Part shown: positions 1-10,632 of the stretch, piece after piece
How the letters are laid out: every line of letters starts with the position of its first letter
Numbering within the stretch: the stretch's first letter is position 1
NCBI RefSeq assembly: GCF_000002985.6
Contig: NC_003283.11
Location: 10,416,001-10,480,000 of the forward strand
Direction of reading: 5' to 3'
Source: Caenorhabditis elegans
Lineage: Eukaryota; Nematoda; Chromadorea; Rhabditida; Rhabditidae
DNA length: 64,000 nt
The notes under the pieces: model-generated
What the model was told of the DNA's origin: nothing
Seen by the model: the letters and a program-made list of their open reading frames with translations, nothing else
Databases searched by the model: none
Translations under genes and position numbers: made by a program

Positions 1-1025
1 AAAATATAAAGCTCTGATTGATTCGAACGAATTGTGGAAAATATATGTCTTACTAACCTCCATTAAACATTTATTTGTATTTATTTCAATTGCTCGGAAC
101 GGACTTGTCGCAGACTCATAATACAGATAACCACTGTTCATATAAATTTCATAACTGGTGCACTTTAAAATGAGGAATTACAATTTTTCATCTTCAGTGA
201 TATAAGTATGAACTTACTACTTTAATCAACATTTTTTCAACTTTTGGAATCTTCAATTTGAACGAAATTGCTGCCTTCGATTGAAAACATGCAACGTTAG
301 TAGCCTCGACTGTTGAAAGAAGTTTAGAATTATTCAAAGGGATTCTTTGTCTAATTTCCTGAAACAAGTTAAATGACAATTATCATAACATCTTAAACTA
401 ACATATTGAATTAATGGATGACTAAGGAACAACTGGGAAAGTTCTCCATTACGAAGTAAAAATTGAATACTCGAGCGAAGCTCGTATTCCGCAGTTCTTT
501 TAATCTTTACTCCCGCTTTGTAGATAGCCGTCTGGACATCAAAACACTGCTTCTCAGTATTCAGAATCTTATCTCGGTCGGCGTAAAAAAATAAGCAATA
601 TTTACTCGTTCGCGATACTTGTGAATTTCTTCTCCTTCTTTTTGAGCACGCTAAAAATCATTCATTCTGTGAGAACTTTATAATTAACTTACACTTATAA
701 ATATGACCACATTCTTCTCCAATAATTGGTGTTGTCAAACCATATTTGTCTCCAGACAACACGACTGGTTCCAAATAGTAATCATATTCATTGGGAATGT
801 ACCTTAGAAATAACTGAATTACACCTATTAATATCAATCATGAACCCAACACAGCACAAAAGTTTAGATCCTAAAATTATTTCAAAACGTATTTCCAGCT
901 AATTTTAACGATATCCCCTGTGATGCAAAATGTACTTACAATATTTCTTTAATTTCACACGCATGCGATCTTGATGAAAATGTAAAGAAAACTATAGTAG
1001 AAAGTGTCAAAAATATGTTGAACAT
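1..1025 (-). CDS. secreted nematode protein, 3' end outside window (paralogue A)
   Basis: Partial gene running off the left edge. The start at 1025 gives a hydrophobic leader (MFNIFLTLSTIVFF) followed by HACEIKEI, and exon 1 (940-1025) ends at a GTAAGT donor in phase 2. Exon 2 begins near 802 with IPNEYDYY and ends near 686; later coding lies around 640-420, 379-230 (EIRQRIPLNNSKLLS) and below about 160 (NSGYLYYESATSPFRAIEI). Every one of these pieces has a counterpart in the neighbouring gene at 1721-3053, so the two are tandem duplicates. The exact exon borders between 640 and 230 are uncertain. The family is not recognised; secretion is inferred only from the leader. Confidence 0.6.
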
Positions 1026-1720
1026 GGTAAAAACAAATGCTCAAAAATTAAAACATGCTTCGTGAATTTATAGTAGGAAAAAGTTGACACTGCAAGACAC
1101 TGAAAGATAAGAGCAGCCATGAAGGTAATGATGAGGAATAAATGTTTTTAATTATGAAATCATCGAGAGTAGCTGAATACAAAATTAATACATTCACAAA
1201 TTATTTTTCCAACAATAATTATTTTTACAAAAATTATTCTAGTACAACCCGCTTCATTAGATGCGTTATGACATTTTCTCTGAACAATTTCGAACATTTT
1301 GCTGTCGAGCTCTTTTTTGAACAATGCTAAAACAAACAATTCAGACAGGTCCGTCGACTGTGAGGAAATTGTGCTGAAACATTTATTGAAATTTCAATGA
1401 CCACGCAAATTTAAAGTGTTTTTTTTTCCAAAATTAATGTAGCTAAAATGTTACGAAATGTCAAAACTGAAAAATCCGTTTAAAACAAGAATGATGAGTC
1501 TACAACACGGTAATAAATTATTTATTCAATTATAATTCGTATACAGTATGTATGCATTCAACAAAATAAGTTAATGTGTATCCGAAATAAAAATTAAAAC
1601 AATGGAATTAGATTTTTTAAATATTGATGTACATCATAGCAGGTATCCAAAATAGTTGAAAGTAGGAGAATTTGCTGTCTGATCCCTATAAAACCCGATG
1701 GTTTATATGATTGAATTATT

Positions 1721-3053
1721 CTAGAAGAAGATTACAAAAATATCAACCTTTCTTTCTAGCGAAACCCTGCAAATTTTGAGATCTTCTTCTTTGCAATTTA
1801 TTTCCCGAACAGCTCCAGGAGGGCAAAATGCAAAACTCTGAAATTTTATTTCTTTTGCTTGTAAAAACCGATTTCTCTCGGTTACCTCAAAAAAACATTT
1901 CTTGATATCTATTTCCAGTCTTCTCAACAATTCCGTCTCAGATACGTGATATAGTAGACCATTATTTACAGAAATGTCGTCGCACTGCAATTGAGAATTA
2001 TGTTTGATTGTAAACTGAAGTATAAACTACAATCTTCAACTTTAAAATTCGAATATTTTCTACGGAGACGCTCTGACAAAATTGATGAACAGATAACAAT
2101 TTCAAGACAACTCGTTAATTTCTTCATATCAAAAAGAATGTGGGGGCTAAATCCATGCCAGTTTATCAGAGAGCAGAGAAGCTTGGAAAGTTGTGATAAG
2201 TATCTAACTAGAGATACCCCCATAGTTGATGTAGGTACAGCACAAAAAATAAAACTTAAATTACTTTTTTCACAGGAATCTCATAAACTCTGGGAACTTT
2301 CAGCTTCAGCACCATGACGACTTGAGAATGTTTATCACGTTGGTAACAAGTAACATCTGAAGCAGCAACACGTGAAAGAAGCTGTTGATTTTGAATTGGA
2401 ATTCTTTGTTTTAGTGCCTGAAAAAATTAATTTTTAAAGTTTATTTGTAATTTTTCCACTCACAGATAAAACGTTTGGGTGATTGAGAATTATTTCTGGA
2501 ATTTTCTCTCCACTAATCAGCAATTGAATACTTGTCCGAAAAGTATCTTCTAGAGCTTCTTTCATTTCTTCAAGTTCAAAGAATTGCATGACTAGCTTTC
2601 CACCACTCCACAGGTCGTGGATCACCTCCACAAAACTCATAACTTTCATAACATGTTCAAAGTACTTATAATATTTTTTAAGTTTATGGTATAGATCGTG
2701 TGCTCCTTTGACCATAAAATTGGTTTTTCTTTTCACTCGGAAAGCTAAAGTATAACATGAAGATCAAAGTTTTAATAGTTGTACACCTACCGTCTTTTTC
2801 GAACTTGCACTCTTCCTTTAGAATTCGTGTCATTGATTCAGGATTCATGCTTGTTCTGGAAGCAAGTGACAGTTCAACTTGCTCTTCATAGTATTCACCA
2901 TAGTCAGGAATCCATCTTTATAAAATACGCTTTCTTCGGTTAAAATTTAGAAACTCACATTATCTTCTCAGTGTTGCATGCTCGTTTTTCAAGAGCAAGA
3001 GATTGAGCGTTTATGCTGGCAAACAAAAATATATATAAAATTAGGGAGAGCAT
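1721..3053 (-). CDS. secreted nematode protein (paralogue B)
   Basis: Multi-exon gene. The start at 3053 encodes a signal peptide (MLSLILYIFLFASINAQS). Exons as read: about 2961-3053, about 2791-2916 (IPDYGEYYEEQVELSL), about 2466-2747 (helical, charged, ending HPNVLS), about 2283-2417 (LKQRIPIQNQQLLSRV) and 1721-1987 (CDDISVNNGLLYH onward). It matches paralogue A exon by exon, including RAC/HAC near the mature N terminus and the shared QRIP..N..LLS segment. Internal acceptors with AAG rather than CAG are used before exon 2 in both genes. No known domain is recognised. The last residues before the stop at 1721 could be changed by another splice. Confidence 0.65.
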
Positions 3054-3744
3054 GATAAGAAATCAGCTTCACTGGCATAATGAGTTTAGCTGTACTTTTT
3101 ATAGGTAGTCTGTAAACAAAGGAAAACAAGTTTTGGCATGATAAGAGGAAATTTTGAAAACAAGATGAGGAAGACTTTTTGAACTATACTTTTTTCCTAC
3201 TGTTCTAGTATAGAAGTAACAAGGTGTGAATAAAAGTATTAAAAGATTGCGGATCTCGGATTCAAATATGCTAATTGCTGGCTCTTGCATTAAATCAGAA
3301 TTAAAGTCAGTTTGCATGAATATTGTATAAACTTCATAGGTATATTTCACAATTAACGTGAGATCCCATCTATGGGGGACTAAAAATTTCGCTAAAATCC
3401 CATCAATTTCCCACAGAAGATGTCCTTAAAGTTTTCAACAAATAAAAATAAATATTATCTTTTTGGATTCAGTGACTCATTTTGTATCTTCCGCGTCTCT
3501 ATACAGTAACCTCAAAAAGCAAAACAATCTGTACTATTCTTTATGAGTGCCGATATCATAGACTCATTTTTGTAGTTTACTTCTAACTGTTGAATCGCTT
3601 CGATGATTCAAAAAACGGAAACAAGTCAAACTCACGTGATGTCTCAAAATTGAAAACAGATAACCGTCAGTTTATAAATCACAGTGCAATGAATTCACTT
3701 TTATGAATTTTTCAGCTTCGAAAGTAAGTATCTTATTTCTTTTT
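3054..3744. other. intergenic, no gene seen
   Basis: AT-rich spacer upstream of paralogue B. It should hold that gene's promoter. No open frame with coding character was seen. Confidence 0.5.
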
Positions 3745-4640
3745 TGCCCAACTTTAGCTCTCAGCAGCTTCTTACCCAAATTTAGCCAACTTTTCATCCA
3801 AGTTTTTAGCCCAAGTCTGACCGAAGTTTAAGTTTTCTAATGCAAACTATCCCACTAAACTTTGGCCAAACTTTGGTCCAAGTTTCGCCAAAGTCTCGCC
3901 CAACTTTGAACACGCGGCGCGCCGCCGCAGCGCCCTCGGCGGACAAAAAATAGGAATTTTGTGATTGGAACTGTTTAAATATCATTATTATGTTGCTAAT
4001 TTAATGTAAATCCGTGAAGAATGTTTTCTGTTATGATTAAATTTGAATTTAAATTTTTAAAATCAATTTTTGATAGCTAAAAGTTGTTATTCCCGATCAT
4101 TAAATCAAAATTTTGAACTACTCGAAAAGCTTTTCTGAAATACTGACCCCTCGAGAATTTACTTGGCACTTGATACTTGATAGAATGTTCAGAATGTTGG
4201 GTTCTGAAGAAAAATGATATCAATAGAAAACTGAAATTCATTTATTATGATTTAGCATTATCTAATACAGTACTGACTGAAAATTAACCTAAACCTATGA
4301 GAATGGCTACGCGTAAGTAGAAACAACAGTTTGTAATATTAATATTGAAATTAATAAAATATTCTCGCGCGACCATCATGGCTCAACAGGTAAGAGATCA
4401 GCACAACGGGAAAAACGATCGGAGTGCAACATACAGGTGAATCTTTGGCTAAACTTGGTTTAAACTTGGGCTAAACTTGGGCAAAACTTGGGCTGAGTGA
4501 GAGTGGGCTACACAGCGGTTGACTTTTTTCCTTTTTTGACGCATCGCCCAAGTTTGACCCAAGTGTGGCCCAAGTTTGGCCAGCTTCTAATCCATGTTAA
4601 TTTTTTTTTGGGCGAAACTTGAATTAAAAGCTGTGAAACA
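3745..4640. repeat. dispersed repeat with CCCAAGTTT-type motifs in both orientations
   Basis: From 3745 to 3915 the plus strand carries many variants of GCCCAACTTT / CCAAGTTT. From 4440 to 4640 the same motif appears first as AAACTTGGGC and then again as GCCCAAGTTT. A GC-rich knot (CGCGGCGCGCCGCCGCAGCG, 3912-3931) sits next to the left cluster. The two clusters therefore look like degenerate terminal repeats of an element about 0.9 kb long. No transposase frame was seen between them. Confidence 0.5.
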
Positions 4641-4889
4641 TGGGCAAGAATCTGGCGGCGAATGCCGAGAGTGCTAAATACTTCAATTCTGAAAGAAAAC
4701 TTGAATAATATTTGGCACGGTGTTATCACAAACCTGAAACTTTAAAGTATGGAAATCAGTTTTTTCCAGATTTCAATTAAAAAAAACTTTTGAAATGAAG
4801 AATTTCATTAACTTTTCTACAGATTGTCGGCTCTGAATCATGACATGGTAAAGCAAATTGATAGAAAGACAAGAGTTTTAATGAGATAT

Positions 4890-5892
4890 TTAATATCCTG
4901 GAGCGGTACGTGGTGGTGGGCAGTGATCGCAAGCTCCCTCGGATCCACTCTCTCCATCTTGTCCTGGTGCTCCAGCTTGTCCTGGGGCTCCTGGGGCTCC
5001 TGGTGCTCCGGCATCTCCTTGTGGTCCTGGGCCTCCCGGTTGGGAAGATCCGGCTTGCCCTGGTTGTCCTGGAGCTCCGGCTGGTCCTGGTGATCCTGGT
5101 GGTCCAGCTGGTCCTGGAGTTCCTGGAACATCGACGACTTGTCCTGGGGCTCCTGGAGCTCCGGCGTTTCCGTTGGATCCTGGTTGTCCGGCTGGTCCTG
5201 GTGGTCCAGCTGGTCCTGGTGGTCCTGGAAGAGCAGCTCCTCCAGATTGTCCTGGGGCTCCTGGAGCTCCTGATGGTCCCTTTTGTCCTGGTGCTCCTGA
5301 TGGTCCTGGTGGTCCAGCTGGGCAATCGAAGCAGAAGCTGTCTGGTCCAGCAGTTTGATCCTCAGAAGCATCTTGTCCTGGGTTTCCTGGTGCTCCTGGA
5401 GCTCCATCGTTTCCTGGTGCTCCATCTTGTCCTGGTGATCCAGCTGGTCCAGCAGCTCCAGATCCGCATGAGCAGCATGATCCTCCAGATGATCCACCGA
5501 ATCCTCCGACAGCAGCGTCATTTCCATAAGATTGACGACGAGCCTTGCGGGAAGCACCAGAAACTCCGAGGCTACGGTGATATGCGTCTCTCTTGATACG
5601 TCCTTCAACTCCAGAAACTCCTTGGAACTGAAATCAAACATTTAACTAAAATTAAAATTATTCAACAAAAAAAACATACTCTCTTATACTCATCCCAAAG
5701 TCCATTTGATCTGTGTTGGCAGAATTCAACCTCCGATTGAAGAGAAGATTGCACATGCTGCATGTAGTTGTAAAGCATTGGAACAGCAATAATTGCAGTC
5801 AAAGTAGCAATTGTAGAGACTGCAATTCCGAAGAATGCAACTTTACGGAGAGACTCAGTCTCCTGGGCAATCTGCTTTAGATCTTCCGACAT
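4890..5892 (-). CDS. col-13: cuticle collagen COL-13 (trans-spliced copy)
   Basis: Structural collagen of the nematode cuticle, secreted by the hypodermis. Exon 1 is 5680-5892 and exon 2 is 4890-5627, joined in phase 0, giving 316 residues. An N-terminal non-collagen region has a membrane-anchor-like hydrophobic stretch (residues about 17-40) and a basic processing region ([10 protein letters not shown]). Gly-X-Y blocks with short interruptions and cysteine clusters follow, ending [23 protein letters not shown] acceptor abuts the ATG, as expected for SL1 trans-splicing. The copy at 8008-9010 is nearly identical, intron included. From memory, col-12 and col-13 are tandem near-identical genes that differ in leader splicing; I assign col-13 to the trans-spliced copy, so the two names could be swapped. 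Confidence 0.8.
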
Positions 5893-5899
5893 CTAAAAA
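5893..5899 (-). promoter_or_regulatory. putative SL1 trans-splice acceptor of col-13
   Basis: The minus strand reads TTTTTAG directly followed by the collagen ATG. No donor-like site was noticed in the short stretch up to the TATA box, so an outron that is trans-spliced is the simplest reading. Confidence 0.65.
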
Positions 5900-5980
5900 T
5901 TGTTTGAAATGTAAGTGGTTCAAAAAAAAGGGGTAAGATTGAAGGTTCGAAATAAAGTGCTTATCTCCTGCCGTTCTTCT

Positions 5981-5990
5981 TCTTTTATAC
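5981..5990 (-). promoter_or_regulatory. TATA box of col-13
   Basis: The minus strand reads GTATAAAAGA about 90 bases upstream of the ATG, at the place expected for a strong hypodermal collagen promoter. Confidence 0.65.
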
Positions 5991-8007
5991 GCGCGCAATG
6001 GCAGCAACACCGTCAATATTACAATAGCAGGTAAAGAAAAGAGGCGGAGAATGACGATAAACCTTGTGTGGGTTTACAACTGTGAGAACACTTATCCGTA
6101 GTGATAGTTGTGATTATGTTGTGATATGTCTCACAAGGAAGTAAGATTAAGAGTACTATTCAAACATCGAGACTTAATGTAGCATTCTTATAAGTGTTAA
6201 TTGTCTGTGATGACTTTATCTAACAGTTTCAAAGTGGTTTTTCAATTGAAACAATGCTACATGTAGTTTGATTATAAAACATTTGTAAAATTTTTCAATG
6301 TGAATACATTTATTAACTAGCTCCTAGTTGAACTATGTACTACAAGTTGCATTTTAGAGAGCTAATTTTTTTCACATTACGCCAATTTCAGTTAAAGTGT
6401 TCTGAGAGCTGCAAATTGCATTCAACGTTTTGAAATTGTTGAATGGTTTATTAGAATAAAATTAGGGATATTCTTCTTTGAGTTTTAATATGTCTTCACT
6501 TATCTCTGTGTGATCAATCTGATAGCTGATAAACATTTTTGGTTCATTATTAATACTAGGGTAAGTTGGTTACATCAATCAATTTGAATGTTTTTTTTTA
6601 AATGAAAATGTGTAACTTCATTTTTATTGGATGTACACATTGTACATGAATAAGGTTTCAAAAATTGGCATTTGAAATACTTTACCAATAAGGTTAAATT
6701 TTAACAAACAGTATATAAAATTTCGTCTAAAAACTTGCTTTAAAATTTAAGACGCTACATCCTGAAAGTTCACCAACATTAGTTCCATTTAAAGTTTTAA
6801 ACGAGGCCTGAACCGACTTTTAAAAAACGTATCTTATTTCAAACCTAACTTTATCTATTAATTGTAATTTTTGATAACTTTTTATCAATTTTAAAAAATA
6901 TATGTACATATATAACAGAAAATATCCAAAAAAAATCTCAATTTGAACTAGCTAATATACGACCTGGAAGTACAATAATGTGATATCATGCACCTTATAT
7001 ATATTAATATATATATTTGCCTAATTATAAATTACAACATACCAAAGATTATCTACGGAAAACTCTGAAGTGATCAAAGTGGCCCAATTGAATATTTTTA
7101 ACTATGGTCATCTTTGATTCGAGTTTTCATCAAAACCTTATTATTTATGTAGAGATTAGGAGTTTTGATTTTATATATCGTATCGACCGAAAGAAAATAT
7201 TCAGTACAAGATGTTGATTTCAAATATTATCGTAACAAATCATGTTTTCAAAGTTCTTAATCCCCAGCTTTAGGTCAAATCGTTAAAGATTGACAAGTGA
7301 TCTAGAATCGCTTACAGTTCTTGTTTTAATTGACCATGTTACCCACCTTTATTGTTCCAAAATTAAAGACCACTCAGCAAGGTTAAGCTCTAGTTGTTGA
7401 CTGACCTCTTATTTTCTTGACCTTCAAATTTCTTTGTTCCCACCATTCCGTTATTCAAACTTTTACCGCTTCTTTTTACTGCGTACCCGGCTTTACTGTA
7501 ACATTAACATCCTCTTCTAGAATTCTGTCTTCTTTTTCCGCATTACAATCAGTTTCTTGTATCAAAAGTTACTGAAAACAGAAGAAAACATCAAAGAATG
7601 TAAAGAGACGAAAATAATGGGCATCATTTCAGATTGTTCACAAATATTCTGTAGTTACCGGTTAGTAGAATATCGTTTCTCATTTCACTTCTTACCTCTC
7701 TCACACCCTATTTTATGTATTTTATGCTAACAGTTAAGTTTGTAAATTTCCAATTTGCCGAATTTCAATTACCGAAATGTCCTTGTCCTTTTCTATTCCT
7801 ATTTGATGTTTCTTTCATGAAAGCCAATCAACTGCCACCATCATGTCTCTCATTTTCTTTTATACTTTCATTTCACATTTGTCTTATTCAATTTCAAATT
7901 TGTAATGAAATCATTTATTCCACTATTCTAAGTGTGTTCGTTTTTCATACACAAAACATACAAATGAGATAAAGCAGAGATAATCAAATGAGATGTCATT
8001 GAAGCGC
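5991..8007. other. spacer between the two collagen genes, no gene seen
   Basis: About 2 kb of AT-rich DNA. It contains the col-13 promoter at its left end and the 3' end of col-12 at its right end. It shares no visible homology with the DNA upstream of the other collagen. No convincing coding frame was found. Confidence 0.6.
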
Positions 8008-9010
8008 TTAATATCCTGGAGCGGTACGTGGTGGTGGGCAGTGATCGCAAGCTCCCTCGGATCCACTCTCTCCATCTTGTCCTGGTGCTCCAGCTTGTCC
8101 TGGGGCTCCTGGGGCTCCTGGTGCTCCGGCATCTCCTTGTGGTCCTGGGCCTCCTGGTTGGGAAGATCCGGCTTGTCCTGGTTGTCCTGGAGCTCCGGCT
8201 GGTCCTGGTGATCCTGGTGGTCCAGCTGGTCCTGGAGTTCCTGGAACATCGACGACTTGTCCTGGGGCTCCTGGAGCTCCGGCGTTTCCGTTGGATCCTG
8301 GTTGTCCGGCTGGTCCTGGTGGTCCAGCTGGTCCTGGTGGTCCTGGAAGAGCAGCTCCTCCAGATTGTCCTGGGGCTCCTGGAGCTCCTGATGGTCCCTT
8401 TTGTCCTGGTGCTCCTGATGGTCCTGGTGGTCCAGCTGGGCAATCGAAGCAGAAGCTGTCTGGTCCAGCAGTTTGATCCTCAGAAGCATCTTGTCCTGGG
8501 TTTCCTGGTGCTCCTGGAGCTCCATCGTTTCCTGGTGCTCCATCTTGTCCTGGTGATCCAGCTGGTCCAGCAGCTCCAGATCCGCATGAGCAGCATGATC
8601 CTCCAGATGATCCACCGAATCCTCCGACAGCAGCGTCATTTCCATAAGATTGACGACGAGCCTTGCGGGAAGCACCAGAAACTCCGAGGCTACGGTGATA
8701 TGCGTCTCTCTTGATACGTCCTTCAACTCCAGAAACTCCTTGGAACTGAAATCAAACATTTAACTAAAATTAAAATTATTCAACAAAAAAAACATACTCT
8801 CTTATACTCATCCCAAAGTCCATTTGATCTGTGTTGGCAGAATTCAACCTCCGATTGAAGAGAAGATTGCACATGCTGCATGTAGTTGTAAAGCATTGGA
8901 ACAGCAATAATTGCAGTCAAAGTAGCAATTGTAGAGACTGCAATTCCGAAGAATGCAACTTTACGGAGAGACTCAGTCTCCTGGGCAATCTGCTTTGGAT
9001 CTTCGGTCAT
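8008..9010 (-). CDS. col-12: cuticle collagen COL-12 (cis-spliced leader copy)
   Basis: Second cuticle collagen. Exon 1 is 8798-9010 and exon 2 is 8008-8745, with the same 316-residue layout and C-terminal [15 protein letters not shown]. Relative to the gene at 4890-5892 every feature is offset by exactly 3118 bases, so there is no net indel across coding sequence or intron. The only clear protein differences are at the N terminus (MTEDPK against MSEDLK). Homology stops at the start and stop codons. Its leader has a cis intron at 9015-9066 in place of a bare acceptor. Assignment as col-12 rests on remembered splicing behaviour and could be reversed with its twin. Confidence 0.8.
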
Positions 9011-9014
9011 TTTT

Positions 9015-9066
9015 CTAAAAAGTAATCAAATCTTAGTAATCGAGACGGAAGTAACGAGAACCTTAC
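9015..9066 (-). other. 5' UTR intron of col-12
   Basis: On the minus strand the leader reads CAG|GTAAGG and, 52 bases later, TTTTTAG just before AAAAATG. The donor is the feature that would turn a trans-spliced outron into a cis-spliced intron; the twin gene lacks it. Confidence 0.65.
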
Positions 9067-9114
9067 CTGTCACTGGACTTTAGAAGCCAAGTGATTTTAA
9101 AGCCACCACTTCCG

Positions 9115-9122
9115 CTTTTATA
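9115..9122 (-). promoter_or_regulatory. TATA box of col-12
   Basis: The minus strand reads TATAAAAG about 105 bases upstream of the ATG and about 50 upstream of the leader intron donor. Confidence 0.65.
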
Positions 9123-9419
9123 CCTAGTGTTGTCTTGTCAGCGTCTCTGTCTCTATACCTATTTTCTCAAAAACTGACTAAATATTACAGCGACATGGTG
9201 TTGCGGCGCGCAGTGTGAATTAAAACAGAATGGATGAATTAGAGGGAATAAAGAAAAAGAACAGAAGGAGATAAACAGTAGGTGAAAAAAAAGTTTTGAG
9301 TGAACTAATCAGGAACAATTACATCGCTTTTGATTTTGTGTAAACGAGAAGTTTAAGTGAATAATAATTGGAAATTTTATTTGTCAATAGCAAATACTGA
9401 AAATGCAGTTCAAAGATTT

Positions 9420-10223
9420 TTAACGCATAGACTGATAGTGATTCATGATTGCATCTTTTATTGGCTCCGTTCCTGGCCGTGCTTCCAACACTGCTGAGGG
9501 TCCGAGAATCATTCTGTTCATGCTGTCATATCGGCTGCGGAAAGGTCCAAGCACTCGAAAATGACTGAAAGTGCGGGTTTTTTTAAATTAAAAGAATCAT
9601 TATTCAAAAACTAACCGAACAACACAGTCCCTGCCTTTTTCGTGATTTTTCATAATAGTCATTTGAAGTGACATGACTCGGAGTGGATTGCCAAAGGCGT
9701 CGTGAATCGGAATTTTCTGAAAAAAATAAGATACACAACTTTTTAAATAAATTTCGAATCTTACCACCCATCCTTTTGGTTGGTCCACTCTTCGATACAT
9801 TTTGAGCCACCAATCATTTGTTCCATCTCCGAGATCTATTCTCACTCTAAGAATTACAAATCTTGAATTAAATGATTTTTTCGTATTTTAACTTACTCTT
9901 GCGGGCAATATGATTCATCTCTACTGTAATCAAGGAAAAGCATGACATAAGATATGTCAGTCTTTTTTGAAAACGTGAAAAGTGCTCGATGTGGAGGGCT
10001 CATATTTGTTCTCCATGCCAGTTCTGAACTTTCGTGCAGCAACTCGTCGACTCCACCACATGAAAAAAAATTAATTAAACATTTAAATAATATTTAAAAG
10101 ATTCTTACAGTGAGCAACACTTGAGAGTGAAATTCTAGCTTCTTCGGTGATATCTCGCAAATTGCTCGGATATTTAAACTCTCGCATCCATCCGCGCGAG
10201 GATGTTCTTTCTTCTTCATCCAT
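9420..10223 (-). CDS. apc-10: anaphase-promoting complex subunit 10 (DOC domain)
   Basis: APC10/Doc1 subunit of the anaphase-promoting complex, which helps recognise D-box substrates in the nucleus and cytoplasm. Five exons (10109-10223, 9897-10050, 9765-9846, 9616-9716, 9420-9564) join in frame to 198 residues. The DOC signature is clear: DYSRDESYCP, then QPKGWVVKIP, LQMTIMKNHEKGRD and RHFRVLGP. The first intron's acceptor (GGTGGAG) is weak, so the exon 2 start is the least certain border. The chain ends MR where vertebrate and yeast APC10 end in the Ile-Arg tail that docks on a TPR subunit. It lies 410 bases downstream of the RING/IBR gene on the same strand. Confidence 0.85.
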
Positions 10224-10632
10224 GGATTGTTCGGGAATTTGATGATCGGCCAGCACTAAACTTAATATTTTAAATAATTATATACTTTACAAAAATTGAA
10301 AAAAATACTTACTTACTTACTAAAATACTTATTTTTGCTGGAAATCTTCGAACAAAGAAATTAAGAATATAGTCCTCTCGGAGTACACACAGAGGTCGCA
10401 GTTTTGCGTAAATACAGAAAAGTCGACGACCAAATGCATACAAGGATACTGTAGTATTTTTTTTTCAAATAATTTTGTAAATTTTTGAAACGAGCACATG
10501 ACGTTCTGAAAAAAATATTATGATACAAAAAAGCGAACATTTTATTGTCCGCTCCATGCATTCAAAAAGTGAATAAAATATTTATTGATGATTAGGAAAG
10601 AGAAGAAGTCGGATATTGAGATTTATCTAGAT
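10224..10632. other. short intercistronic gap
   Basis: AT-rich gap between two minus-strand genes. An AATAAA on the minus strand at 10581-10586 lies about 47 bases after the upstream gene's stop and is its likely poly(A) signal. Confidence 0.5.

Noticed and set aside
4838-5641. Long alternative frames across the first collagen on both strands
   Set aside because: They are frame shadows of Gly-X-Y repeats. The real frame ends [15 protein letters not shown] and is joined to exon 1 by consensus splice sites.
5940-5960. GGTTCGAAA resembling a tRNA T-loop
   Set aside because: No acceptor stem or anticodon arm can be formed around it.
7923-8759. Same alternative frames across the second collagen
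   Set aside because: Same reason; GGTCCT-type repeats stay open in several frames.
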